A DNA stretch of 34,345 nucleotides from Candidatus Gastranaerophilales bacterium (GTDB lineage: Bacteria > Cyanobacteriota > Vampirovibrionia > Gastranaerophilales > Gastranaerophilaceae): NCBI GenBank assembly GCA_947626325.1, contig CANQRT010000003.1, positions 1-34,345 of the forward strand, given 5' to 3'. Every line of letters starts with the position of its first letter. Positions within the stretch are counted from its first letter, which is position 1. This document shows positions 1 to 9,771 of this stretch, piece by piece. The notes below the pieces were generated by a model. It ran no database searches. It was not told where the DNA came from and worked only from the letters and a program-made list of their open reading frames with translations. The translations under genes were made by a program, and so were the position numbers.

Positions 1-9
1 ATATTAAAA

Positions 10-432
10 ATGGCTCAAAATGTTGATGTTTATGCTTTAGTATACAATGAAAAACTTTCTGAATTTATTAAAAATAAATATGAGTATATAAAAACAGTAA
101 ACATAAGAGATTTAGCTCAAAATTCTATATATACAACTGATATTGAAAAAGATATCGAAACTTTAAATAAAATGAGCGAAGATGTATTAAACTTTGAATT
201 TCCTATGAATAAACAAGAAACATATACCTCTTTATCTCTTGAAGATATTGAAAAATATGCGCAAGAGGGAATAAAGAGTTTTATAATTAAATTAAATACT
301 GAAGATAAATACGAAACAGTTAACAATTATATTAATTACCTTATAAGACCAGAATATAAGGATGAAATCAGATTAAAATTACTGAAAATGCTTGCATTTC
401 CAAGCAAAAACGAACTTCAAAAAAAAGAGTAA
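10..432 (+). CDS. hypothetical protein, possibly 5'-truncated by window edge
   Basis: 140-aa ORF followed by a strong terminator hairpin; frame stays open to base 1 so the true start may lie upstream. Confidence 0.6.
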   Translation: MAQNVDVYALVYNEKLSEFIKNKYEYIKTVNIRDLAQNSIYTTDIEKDIETLNKMSEDVLNFEFPMNKQETYTSLSLEDIEKYAQEGIKSFIIKLNTEDKYETVNNYINYLIRPEYKDEIRLKLLKMLAFPSKNELQKKE

Positions 433-440
433 TCCGCAAT

Positions 441-469
441 AAAAAACACCTCTTATTGAGGTGTTTTTT
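441..469. terminator. bidirectional intrinsic terminator
   Basis: perfect 12-bp stem AAAAAACACCTC-TTATT-GAGGTGTTTTTT between convergent genes. Confidence 0.9.
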
Positions 470-632
470 GAGCTTGTTTTGCTTTTATATCAAGAACAGC
501 ATTGTGTCCCATAAGATATACAGAGCAAGTTTTATAATTTTTCATATACCAAGCACAGTTTTCTTGTGCACATACAATTGTAATATCATTTCCCGCACTC
601 ATTAAAGGGCAAATCGGAATTTTATCGTTCAC
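453..632 (-). CDS. small 4-cysteine protein (59 aa), not in ORF track
   Basis: Reverse strand GTG start preceded by AAGGAG(6 nt)GTG, 10 nt after the upstream gene's stop; translation MNDKIPICPLMSAGNDITIVCAQENCAWYMKNYKTCSVYLMGHNAVLDIKAKQAQKTPQ*. Confidence 0.75.
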   Translation of the reverse strand: MNDKIPICPLMSAGNDITIVCAQENCAWYMKNYKTCSVYLMGHNAVLDIKAKQAQKTPQ

Positions 633-642
633 AATATTCTCC

Positions 643-1488
643 TTATCTTACAGTTTGAGCTTGCTTTAAAAGATTACAGTTTTCGCTTCTTCTTCTTTCT
701 TCATCTTTATAGATTTTAGTTCTGTTAATAACTTCATCAAAATCAATTTTATGAGCATCAAAATCAGGGCCGTCAATGCAGGCAAATTTAACTTCACCGC
801 CAACGGTAACTCTGCATGCACCGCACATACCCGTTCCGTCAATCATAATAGGGTTCATTGATGCTTCTGTTTTAATTCCTTTGTCTTTTGTTAAGTTTGC
901 AACAGCTCTCATCATTGGCATAGGGCCAACTGCAATAACGTAATCAACTTTTTCCGTTTCCATAATTTCTGCTAAAACTTCTGTTACGAAACCTTTATGA
1001 CCGAGAGAGCCGTCATCGGTTGCAACATGCAATTGGGTGCAGGCTGTTTTCATTTTATCCTGCCAGAATAACAGGTCTTTATTTCTTGCACCAGTAATCA
1101 TGTGAACTCTATTTCCTGCATCAAGAAATGCTTTAGAAATTAAATAGCATGGTGCTGCGCCATATCCGCCTGCAACGCAAACAACAGTTCCGTATTTTTC
1201 AATTTCTGTAGGTTTTCCTAAAGGCCCTACAACGTCAACTAATTCATCGCCAACTTCAAGCATTGCAAGTTTTTTTGTAGTATAACCAACAGCCATAAAT
1301 ACTACTGTTAATATTCCTTTTTCTCTATCAACATCAGCTATTGTAATTGGTACTCTTTCACCTTGATCTTCTACTCTGAATATAATAAATTGTCCTGCTT
1401 TTGCATTTCTTGTTACGTATGGTGCTTCTATTTGCATTTCAAATTGATTAGGACATAATTCAACTTTGTTTAAAATTTTATAACCCAC
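643..1488 (-). CDS. sulfide/dihydroorotate dehydrogenase-like FAD/NAD-binding protein (ferredoxin-NADP+ reductase subunit alpha, NfnA/SudB/PyrK-like)
   Basis: NAD-binding GGYGAAPCYLI, C-terminal [2Fe-2S] motif DGTGMCGACRVTVGGEVKFACIDGPDFDAH. Confidence 0.85.
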   Translation of the reverse strand: MGYKILNKVELCPNQFEMQIEAPYVTRNAKAGQFIIFRVEDQGERVPITIADVDREKGILTVVFMAVGYTTKKLAMLEVGDELVDVVGPLGKPTEIEKYGTVVCVAGGYGAAPCYLISKAFLDAGNRVHMITGARNKDLLFWQDKMKTACTQLHVATDDGSLGHKGFVTEVLAEIMETEKVDYVIAVGPMPMMRAVANLTKDKGIKTEASMNPIMIDGTGMCGACRVTVGGEVKFACIDGPDFDAHKIDFDEVINRTKIYKDEERRRSENCNLLKQAQTVR

Positions 1489-1538
1489 TGTTTTTCTCTC
1501 CTTATTCTACGTATTTGCCAAATATTATAACATAAAAA

Positions 1539-1563
1539 AAAACCGCAAATTACATGCGGTTTT
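1539..1563 (-). terminator. intrinsic terminator
   Basis: AAAACCGCA-aattaca-TGCGGTTTT; poly-T tract on the minus strand, downstream of the 1608..1979 gene. Confidence 0.8.
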
Positions 1564-1607
1564 GTTAAATAACAAACAATAATTAAGAATAAAGTTAGGG
1601 GAAAATT

Positions 1608-1979
1608 TTAGTATGCAGAGTCTACATAAGCCAGAGCAAGTGCATTCGCTGCTTGTTCAGACATTTCAGGAAACTCTGCTTGAGCATTTGTTGATATTGT
1701 TTCAATATCAGCTTCAAATCCTTTCATAAATTCAGCAATTCTTGCTTCCTGTTCAGGAGTTACATATTTAGAAACATCAACTGTTCTTGTTACTTTAGCA
1801 GGAACTAAATCAGAATTTAATCCTGCCATAAAATTTAAAACATCATTCGGATTTTGTCTTTTTTCTTCTTTTTGTTCAGGTTTTTTCTGCGGTTTTTCCG
1901 TTACATCTTCATTTTGTTTTGGTCTTAATAAATTTGTTTGTCCGATACCTAACTTTATTGGATTTACATTGTTATCCAT
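1608..1979 (-). CDS. hypothetical protein (start corrected from track to MDNNVNPIK...)
   Basis: GGAGG SD then ATG at 1979; K/E/Q-rich linker followed by conserved-looking helical C-terminus. Confidence 0.65.
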   Translation of the reverse strand: MDNNVNPIKLGIGQTNLLRPKQNEDVTEKPQKKPEQKEEKRQNPNDVLNFMAGLNSDLVPAKVTRTVDVSKYVTPEQEARIAEFMKGFEADIETISTNAQAEFPEMSEQAANALALAYVDSAY

Positions 1980-2096
1980 AGTATTTTTTCCTCCATATTG
2001 TTTGTTACACACATGCTATCGGCATATTTTTAATGAACTTTAGGTTAAAAGTCATTTTTTTATGGAAAACGTAACATTTCTTTACAAAAAATAAAT

Positions 2097-4472
2097 TTAT
2101 ATCTCGAATTTATCGGTAAATCTTTTGAATTTAGGAGTATAACAATAAGTTTTATAATCATCTTTATACAGTCTTATTTTAATTGCATTGTTATAATCGG
2201 TTCTTAAGATATTATTTCCGTTTTTGGTTAATATTTCCAAAGTTTTTGGGTTCGGGTGGTTATATACATTAGGACCTGTAGAAAGTATAAAAGTTTCAAT
2301 GTTTTTAGCCATATTTTCGTTAACTGTATTTTTTGCGCCGTGATGACCTGCTTTAATAATTTTAGTGCCTGTTTTAAAGTCTTTACTTAAAACTTCATAG
2401 CTGTTAATATCGCCGTCACCCATAAATAAAATGCCATTATTGTAATATGAAACTTTTACAATAAGCGATTGTTGATTTTCACTTATTATATTAACTCCTT
2501 GAGGTCTAACAATACTAATAGAAAAATTGCCGTCTTTATATATTTGAGTTTCGTTGTGAACGATAATGGAATTTAAATTATTGACTTTAATATAATTTAC
2601 AATGTTATTTGCTAGATTTGTATTTTCAAAAGTATCTGTTATATAAATATTTTTTACTTTTAATTCTTTTAAAATATCAAGACTGCCACCAGCGTGGTCT
2701 GCATCAAAGTGGCTTAAAATCAGGGAGTTAATATTCTTTATGCCGTTATCTTTTAAATATTTAACAATAATATATTCAGCTTGAGATGCTGCATTAATAT
2801 ATGGCATTTTACCAGTATCAATAAGGAAATAATCATTTTTTGGAGATTTAATTAAAGCAGCGTCAGCGTTGCCCACGGAAAAGAATATAACTTCAGGATT
2901 GTTATTTTTTATTGGAATAAAAGAAATTAAAAGAATGCAAAACAAAGAAACTGCAATTATTTTAATTTTTTTATTAAATAATTTATAAAGCATTATACAA
3001 ATCATCAAAACAATGAAAGAAAAATATAAAATCAAATGAAAAATAGAGGGTTTTTTAAGGAAAATAACCGAATAAGGCAGAGATGAGAAAAATTCTGCAG
3101 TTTTAACAATAAAAACTAACATTGGATTTAAAATTAAATCGGCGAAGAAGCATACTTTATTAGCAATAATCGGAATAAGAGCTAAAATTGAGCTTATAAA
3201 ACCTAAAAACGAAACAATACTTAAAACAGGAACAATAGCAATATTAGCGAAAACAGAATAAAGAGTAAAAGTATTAAAGTAATATAATTGCAGAGGAGCG
3301 GCAAAAATTTGTGCAATAAAAGGAACAATGCAGGCGCTTAAAATGACATTTAAAGGTTTAAATTTAAAATTAAAAACAAAAAGCGGAGCGGACAAAATAA
3401 GTCCAAAAGTAACAATGAACGATAGCTGAAAGCCAATATCAAAAATCATTAAAGGATTATAAATAAGCATAAAGAAAGCTACAAGGAATAAAAGTCCTAA
3501 AGTTGGAGCATTGCGGTCTATTAATTTCCCAATTAATACAAAAAACAGCATTAAGAAACCTCTTATAATCGGAGGTCCAAAACCTGTCATACAAGTGTAA
3601 AAGAGAATTAATAAAATACCTGTTATTATGGAAAATCTGTAATTAATTTTTAATTTTGAGGAGATAAAAAACCAAATACCGAAAATAAGTGTAACATTCA
3701 TGCCAGAAGCTGCAAGAATATGAATAATACCAGAATGGATAAAATTATCTTTTGTAATTTCATCTGGATTAACTGCATCATCTCCAAAAATTATACCGCC
3801 TAGAACTTCTATCATTGGAGATTTTATATTTTGCCTATGAATATTGAGTATAGAGTTTCTAGTATCATTAAGTTTGCGAATAAATTTGCCTTTAAAGTCT
3901 TGAGTTTCTCCTATAATCTGCCAATCCTCCAAAGCATAAATGAGAGAAAAAGTATTTTTAAATTGAAGATATTGTGCATAATCAAATTGAGAGGGATTTT
4001 TAGCTTTTTCTGGAATTTTTAATCTGCCGTGAAGTTTTATAGTATCACCAATTTTTAACTTATTTAATTTTTCCTGTTCATCGGTAATGGTTATATATGA
4101 TTTAGCATTTAAATTTTTTCTAACACCGTTTTCAGAATTAATTGAAGAAACTTGTGCAAAAAATTTAGTTTTGCCTTCCTTGCTGTTAGAGGGAATGGTA
4201 AGAACTTTAGCTGTAAAATCAGCATAACAATTGCCAAATGAAGAAAGGTCGTCATCTAAATTATACTTAAAAGCAGTATTGATAAGTCCTAAGCAAAAAA
4301 TAAATATCAATAAGGATAAATATTTAAATGAAAATAATTTTTTTGTTAAAAACAGTGAAATTAAGACTATAACGGTAAAAATTCCTATAATTAACATCAA
4401 ATTTGAGAAAAATCCCAAAATACCCGCAATATATAAACAGGCAAACAGTATTAATTTAAACTGTTTTGACAT
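2097..4472 (-). CDS. comEC: ComEC/Rec2 family DNA uptake protein
   Basis: N-terminal OB-like region, multi-TM competence domain (GDDAVNPDE...HILAASGMNVTL), C-terminal metallo-beta-lactamase domain with SHFDADHAGG. Confidence 0.92.
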   Translation of the reverse strand: MSKQFKLILFACLYIAGILGFFSNLMLIIGIFTVIVLISLFLTKKLFSFKYLSLLIFIFCLGLINTAFKYNLDDDLSSFGNCYADFTAKVLTIPSNSKEGKTKFFAQVSSINSENGVRKNLNAKSYITITDEQEKLNKLKIGDTIKLHGRLKIPEKAKNPSQFDYAQYLQFKNTFSLIYALEDWQIIGETQDFKGKFIRKLNDTRNSILNIHRQNIKSPMIEVLGGIIFGDDAVNPDEITKDNFIHSGIIHILAASGMNVTLIFGIWFFISSKLKINYRFSIITGILLILFYTCMTGFGPPIIRGFLMLFFVLIGKLIDRNAPTLGLLFLVAFFMLIYNPLMIFDIGFQLSFIVTFGLILSAPLFVFNFKFKPLNVILSACIVPFIAQIFAAPLQLYYFNTFTLYSVFANIAIVPVLSIVSFLGFISSILALIPIIANKVCFFADLILNPMLVFIVKTAEFFSSLPYSVIFLKKPSIFHLILYFSFIVLMICIMLYKLFNKKIKIIAVSLFCILLISFIPIKNNNPEVIFFSVGNADAALIKSPKNDYFLIDTGKMPYINAASQAEYIIVKYLKDNGIKNINSLILSHFDADHAGGSLDILKELKVKNIYITDTFENTNLANNIVNYIKVNNLNSIIVHNETQIYKDGNFSISIVRPQGVNIISENQQSLIVKVSYYNNGILFMGDGDINSYEVLSKDFKTGTKIIKAGHHGAKNTVNENMAKNIETFILSTGPNVYNHPNPKTLEILTKNGNNILRTDYNNAIKIRLYKDDYKTYCYTPKFKRFTDKFEI

Positions 4473-4494
4473 TATTCTTAATCCCTTAATATGT

Positions 4495-4525
4495 AATAAA
4501 AAACTCTTACTAAATGTAAGAGTCT
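4495..4525 (-). terminator. intrinsic terminator
   Basis: ACTCTTAC-taaat-GTAAGAGT followed by TTTTTT on minus strand. Confidence 0.8.
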
Positions 4526-4532
4526 TAAATAA

Positions 4533-5009
4533 TTATATCATTGTTTTTCGAATATGGTTTTTAGATCTTTCAATCGATTTAATTTTTCGCTCTACTGTGC
4601 GGATTTGTGAAGCAAGAACTTTTCTTTGTTCTTTAATTAATTTATATTGAGTATCAACCTCCTGATATTTAGATTGATAATCAAGAAGTTCGTTTCTTAT
4701 ATTAACTTGAGCGCTGTCAAGTTCATAAAGAGCATTGTTAAAACTTGTTGACTGACCTGATATAGCGTCTTGAGCCAGATTTGACTGGTCTTGAATATCT
4801 TTTTCCAATGCTTTATTTGTTGCAGAGGCAGTGCTTTTTGTACTTTCAGAAGAAGCACTTTTGGTGCTTGTTGTAGAAGCTGATGATATTTTAGCTATTG
4901 AAATGTCAGAAGTTTCAGAATATTCTGTAGGGTCAAATACCATACCGTCAGCAAAAGCAGCACCTGTAGTAATTAATATTGCAAATAATAAAATTAAATT
5001 TCTTTTCAT
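4533..5009 (-). CDS. secreted/periplasmic coiled-coil protein
   Basis: N-terminal signal peptide MKRNLILLFAILITTGAAFA, Ser/Thr-rich segment, then coiled coil. Confidence 0.65.
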   Translation of the reverse strand: MKRNLILLFAILITTGAAFADGMVFDPTEYSETSDISIAKISSASTTSTKSASSESTKSTASATNKALEKDIQDQSNLAQDAISGQSTSFNNALYELDSAQVNIRNELLDYQSKYQEVDTQYKLIKEQRKVLASQIRTVERKIKSIERSKNHIRKTMI

Positions 5010-5107
5010 AAATTACTCCCTTTACTTTTATTAGTATATTCTTTATTAAGTTAACTCACATCATATATATAATTGATAATTTTAATTTTACGTTTTAAAA
5101 TTGACGA

Positions 5108-8100
5108 ATGAGAGAATTTATAAAAAATCTAAATTGTGAATACTCTGAAAAAATAACCGCATTAATAAATAAGAAAAATTCATTTGCACTAAGCGGGCTT
5201 ACAAATTGTGCAAAATTAATAATTTTAGCTCAGCTGTTAATAAAAAATAAGAAAAAAATAATATTTATAACTGAAACCGAGCAAAGTGCATTAAAATACC
5301 GCAGTGATTTACGCAGTTTGTTTAATATAGAAGCCGATATATTTCCGTATCAAGACGGTTCAATTTATGATACAAATTCAAAAAATTTATATAAATATGC
5401 AAAACAAATACAAATACTTTCTAATCAAGAAAAAGAGCAGGTAATAATAATGCCATCTAAAGCACTATTTGAGAAATTTCCAGATAGTGAATATTTTTCG
5501 GCTAATGATATAACAATAAATGTAAATGATGAAATAAATACCTCTCAACTGGCAGAAAAGCTGGTAAAGTTAGGTTATAAAAGAAAAACACTGGCAGCAG
5601 ATATAGGTGAGTTCAGTTTGCGAGGCGACATTCTGGATGTTTTTCCTTTAAATGATTATCCCTTTAGGATAGAGCTCTGGGGTGATACGGTAACTGATAT
5701 AAGAATATTTGATAACAGCACTCAAAAGAGTATAAATAAAACAGAAAAAGCCGTAATTCAGCCTGTTTACAAGTTTATATTAAACGAAAACTCATATAAC
5801 AAACTTGAAAAATCCGTTGATAAAGACAATGAAAATATGGTTGAAATGCTTGAAGATTTAAAAAATCAAACATATTTTGAGGGTATAGAGTATTATGAAA
5901 CCTTGTTTAATTCTGATTTAGGAGCGGTTACTCAGTTAATAACAAATGATTTTATCTTTATTTTTGATGATTATACTCAATTTAAATCAAGATATGAGCA
6001 GACAGATGAGAATTTACAAAAACAGTATGAGGAAAATATAAAAACAAATTTATGCCTGCCTTTAACCTCTAAATCTCATTTAAGCTTAAAAGAATTTTTA
6101 ACAACATTAAGCGGGCGCGAAAAAATATACTTGGATAACTTTATATCAGAAGAATTTGATATAAATATAGAGCTAAACACAGAACTGATACCTTATTTTG
6201 GAAACGGACGAGAAGAAATTACAAAGTTTATCAAAGATAAATTAAGAGAATATTACACAATTATAATCACAACTGATTATAAAAACAGAATAGAAGAAAT
6301 ATTAAAAGAAGATGAAATTCCTTACCAATTCAATAATCCAAAAAAACAAAGCGTATATATAACGGAAAATATATCTTATGCAGGTTCAATCATAGATGAT
6401 TGCAAATTAATAATATTAACGGATAAAGAGTTTTTTAATAAGCGTTCAAAAGAAATAACGGGAATAAGATACAACTATAAACGTGAAAATGCGGACTTTA
6501 TAGAAACCTTAAACGATATACAAGAGGGGGACTATATAGTGCACATGGTGCATGGAATAGGGATATTTAAAGGATTAACAAAGCAGACAATAGACGGGGA
6601 AGAAAAAGACTATTTAACGCTTGAATATGCGCATGGCGATAAACTGCATATACCTGCAGAGCAAATAAATATGCTGTGCAGATATCGCGGTTCGGGTAAT
6701 ATAATGCCTCCTCTTTCCAAAATGGGCGGAAGCGACTGGAATAATACAAAAACTAAAGTTAAAAAAGCCGTTGAAGATGTTGCGCAGGATTTAATAAATT
6801 TATACGCACTAAGAAAGCTGTCGCAAGGATATGCCTTTGAACCCGATACAATATGGCAGTATGAAATGGAGGATGCGTTTATATATACGGAAACTCCCGA
6901 CCAAATGAAAGCAATAGAAGAAACCAAAGCCGATATGGAAACGGATAAACCAATGGATAGACTAATATGCGGAGATGTAGGTTTTGGTAAAACAGAAGTA
7001 GCAATCCGTGCAATATTTAAAGCAGTAATGTCATCAAAGCAGGCGGCAGTTGTAGTACCTACTACAATACTTGCAATGCAGCATTTTCAAACAATATCAG
7101 AAAGATTTAAACCTTTCCCCGTTCGGGTTGACTATATATCAAGATTTAAGACTCCTAAAGAGCAAAAAGAAACGCTAAGAAAGCTAATTTTAGGCGAAAT
7201 AGATGTAATAATCGGAACTCACAGGCTCTTGCAGGATGATGTTCAATTTAAGGATTTAGGACTGCTTGTAATAGATGAGGAGCATAAATTTGGAGTTTCT
7301 CATAAGGAAAAATTAAAGCGGTTAAAGAAAAATATTGATATACTTACAATGTCTGCTACTCCTATCCCCAGAACATTATATATGTCGCTGTCGGGGATAA
7401 AAGATATGAGTTTAATAAATACTGCACCGACAAACAGACTGCCCGTTAAAACTTATGTCTGCGAATATAAAGACAGTGTAATAAAAAATGCAATAAATTA
7501 TGAAATAGAGCGCGAGGGGCAGGTATTTTTCTTATATAACAGAGTTGAAAGTATATATGAGTATGCTCAGCAACTGAAAACACTCTTGCCTAATATAAGA
7601 CTTGCGGTTGCTCATGGACAAATGGATAAAAACCAGTTAGAAACAATAATGACGGACTTTTTAAACCGTGAATATGATGTTTTGCTTTGTACAACGATAA
7701 TAGAGTCAGGACTTGATATACCTAATGCAAATACAATGATAATATATGACGCGGATAAATTCGGGCTTGCCCAGCTGTATCAAATACGAGGCAGAGTAGG
7801 CAGAACCGACAGACAGGCATATTGCTGGTGCTTGTATAAGGAGGCAAAAAAGTTAACCTCTGACGCCATAAAAAGATTAAAATACATAAAAGAATTTACT
7901 ACGCTAGGGAGCGGATATCAAATTGCAATGCGCGATATAGAAATACGCGGAGTCGGAAATATACTAGGCACAAAACAGCACGGTCAAATGGTAAATGTAG
8001 GTTTTGATACGTACTGTCAATTATTGGAGGACGCAATAAATGAAATTCAAAACGGAGAAACTAAGACTCAAAAGCCTGCAATTGTTGATATAAATATAAC

Positions 8101-8566
8101 GGCATACATTCCAGATGATTGGGCAGGCTCAAAAGAGCAAAAAATGATAGAATACAAACGGTTAGCGGATGTTAAATCAATTGCTGAATTAGATGCAATA
8201 AAATTGGAATGGAAAGACAGATTTTCTAAAATGTCTGAGCCTGTTGAAAACTTAATCAAACTTGTTCATTTAAGACTGCTTGCAACTCAGGCGGGAATAA
8301 CATTAATACGTGAAGTTGACTCAAATATAAGGATATATACAAACTTATCTAAAGGAGAATGGAATATAATTTCAGCAAAGGCAGATAAAAATATTACGAA
8401 ATATATAAAATATTCACCTGCGCCAAATAGCTGCACCGAGGGGATTGGCATATTAATTTTAAATAGGGCTTACTTTAATTTTGAAGAATTATTTAACATT
8501 CTGTCTAATTTATTTTATCATATATTAAAGATAGGATATGATTATAATCCAAATAATAAAAGTTAA
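5108..8566 (+). CDS. mfd: transcription-repair coupling factor
   Basis: UvrB-like N-terminus, CarD-like RID (EGDYIVHMVHGIGIFKGL), SF2 motifs GDVGFGKTEVA, DEEH, SATPIPRT, QIRGRVGR, C-terminal TRCF region. Confidence 0.97.
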   Translation: MREFIKNLNCEYSEKITALINKKNSFALSGLTNCAKLIILAQLLIKNKKKIIFITETEQSALKYRSDLRSLFNIEADIFPYQDGSIYDTNSKNLYKYAKQIQILSNQEKEQVIIMPSKALFEKFPDSEYFSANDITINVNDEINTSQLAEKLVKLGYKRKTLAADIGEFSLRGDILDVFPLNDYPFRIELWGDTVTDIRIFDNSTQKSINKTEKAVIQPVYKFILNENSYNKLEKSVDKDNENMVEMLEDLKNQTYFEGIEYYETLFNSDLGAVTQLITNDFIFIFDDYTQFKSRYEQTDENLQKQYEENIKTNLCLPLTSKSHLSLKEFLTTLSGREKIYLDNFISEEFDINIELNTELIPYFGNGREEITKFIKDKLREYYTIIITTDYKNRIEEILKEDEIPYQFNNPKKQSVYITENISYAGSIIDDCKLIILTDKEFFNKRSKEITGIRYNYKRENADFIETLNDIQEGDYIVHMVHGIGIFKGLTKQTIDGEEKDYLTLEYAHGDKLHIPAEQINMLCRYRGSGNIMPPLSKMGGSDWNNTKTKVKKAVEDVAQDLINLYALRKLSQGYAFEPDTIWQYEMEDAFIYTETPDQMKAIEETKADMETDKPMDRLICGDVGFGKTEVAIRAIFKAVMSSKQAAVVVPTTILAMQHFQTISERFKPFPVRVDYISRFKTPKEQKETLRKLILGEIDVIIGTHRLLQDDVQFKDLGLLVIDEEHKFGVSHKEKLKRLKKNIDILTMSATPIPRTLYMSLSGIKDMSLINTAPTNRLPVKTYVCEYKDSVIKNAINYEIEREGQVFFLYNRVESIYEYAQQLKTLLPNIRLAVAHGQMDKNQLETIMTDFLNREYDVLLCTTIIESGLDIPNANTMIIYDADKFGLAQLYQIRGRVGRTDRQAYCWCLYKEAKKLTSDAIKRLKYIKEFTTLGSGYQIAMRDIEIRGVGNILGTKQHGQMVNVGFDTYCQLLEDAINEIQNGETKTQKPAIVDINITAYIPDDWAGSKEQKMIEYKRLADVKSIAELDAIKLEWKDRFSKMSEPVENLIKLVHLRLLATQAGITLIREVDSNIRIYTNLSKGEWNIISAKADKNITKYIKYSPAPNSCTEGIGILILNRAYFNFEELFNILSNLFYHILKIGYDYNPNNKS

Positions 8567-8584
8567 TAAATTTAAGGAGAAAAT

Positions 8585-9727
8585 ATGAAAAAAATAAAAA
8601 TAGCCTTAATAGCAATGCTGGCAATATTTGTATTTAGCGGCTGCACGTTTAAAAAGAGTGATGAAAATATAATAAAAGTTAATAATACCGTAATAACTAA
8701 AAATGATTTTGATAAAGCTTATGAAACTGTAGCTTCAAATAATATGTTCTCACAAATGGGAATAGATTTAAAAAATGACAATAATAACGTTTTTACTTTA
8801 ATGATGAGAGAAAAAGTAATTTCTGAATTAATGGTAAAAGCATTGTTAAATGATGAAATGGAAAAAAGAAAAATTACTGTAAGCAAAGAAGAACTTGATA
8901 AAGCGGCAAAAGAAATAATTAATAAATTCGGAACAAAAGAACAATTTATGCAGATATTAAAAACAAATGGTGTAAATTATTCTAAGTTTGAACAAGATTT
9001 GGAAGAAGAAATAAAATTAAAGAAATTTGTTGACTCAATAGCAATGGTTTCAATAGGTGAAGCTGAAGCAAAAAAATATTATAATGAAAATCAAGATAAA
9101 TTCAAATATCCGCAGCGTGTAAGAGCTTCTCATATATTAATTTCGGCAAATCCAGAACAAATTAAAGCTAAATTACGCGAGCAAAATAAAGATATAACAG
9201 ATGAAGAATTAAATAAAAAGACTGAAGAAGAAATGCAAGCATTAAAGAAAAAGGCAGAAAGCTTATATTCTCAAGTTAAAAAATCACCGTCATCATTTGC
9301 AAAATTAGCAAAAGAAAATTCTCAAGACAGTACAAGTGCAGTAAGAGGCGGAGATTTAGGGTTCTTCTCAAAAGATGAAATGGTAGAACCATTTGCTTCA
9401 AAAGCATTTTCAATGCAGCCCAATACAATAAGCGAAGTTATCCAAACACCTTACGGGTATCATATAATTAAAGTAACCGATAGAGCTGAAGCGGGAACTT
9501 TATCATTTGAACAAAGCAAAAAAGATATAATTGCTTATCTTGAAGGTCAGGATAAAGTTGATATACTGAAAAATAAAATTGAAGAATTAAGAAAAAATGC
9601 AAAAATTGAATTTTATAATGAGGATTATAACCCTGAAAATCTGCAGAAAAAAATAAAAGAGGCTGCAAAAGATAATCCTCAAATTCAAGATACTTTTGGC
9701 GGTCAAAGCGCACAGGAAAAGAAATAA
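8585..9727 (+). CDS. parvulin-type peptidyl-prolyl isomerase lipoprotein (SurA/PrsA-like)
   Basis: lipobox FVFSGC, SurA_N-like region, PPIC signature RGGDLGFF...TPYGYHIIKV. Confidence 0.88.
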   Translation: MKKIKIALIAMLAIFVFSGCTFKKSDENIIKVNNTVITKNDFDKAYETVASNNMFSQMGIDLKNDNNNVFTLMMREKVISELMVKALLNDEMEKRKITVSKEELDKAAKEIINKFGTKEQFMQILKTNGVNYSKFEQDLEEEIKLKKFVDSIAMVSIGEAEAKKYYNENQDKFKYPQRVRASHILISANPEQIKAKLREQNKDITDEELNKKTEEEMQALKKKAESLYSQVKKSPSSFAKLAKENSQDSTSAVRGGDLGFFSKDEMVEPFASKAFSMQPNTISEVIQTPYGYHIIKVTDRAEAGTLSFEQSKKDIIAYLEGQDKVDILKNKIEELRKNAKIEFYNEDYNPENLQKKIKEAAKDNPQIQDTFGGQSAQEKK

Positions 9728-9736
9728 TTAACAAAG

Positions 9737-9762
9737 GCGGAGCTTTTATGCTCCGCTTTTTT
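9737..9762 (+). terminator. intrinsic terminator
   Basis: GCGGAGC-TTTTAT-GCTCCGC followed by TTTTTT. Confidence 0.9.
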
Positions 9763-9771
9763 GGAGAAATA

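Noticed and set aside
4231-4650. 139-aa plus-strand ORF
   Set aside because: Antisense to comEC and the coiled-coil gene, spans a terminator, no family resemblance
6610-6927. 105-aa minus-strand ORF inside mfd
   Set aside because: Entirely antisense to a conserved Mfd region
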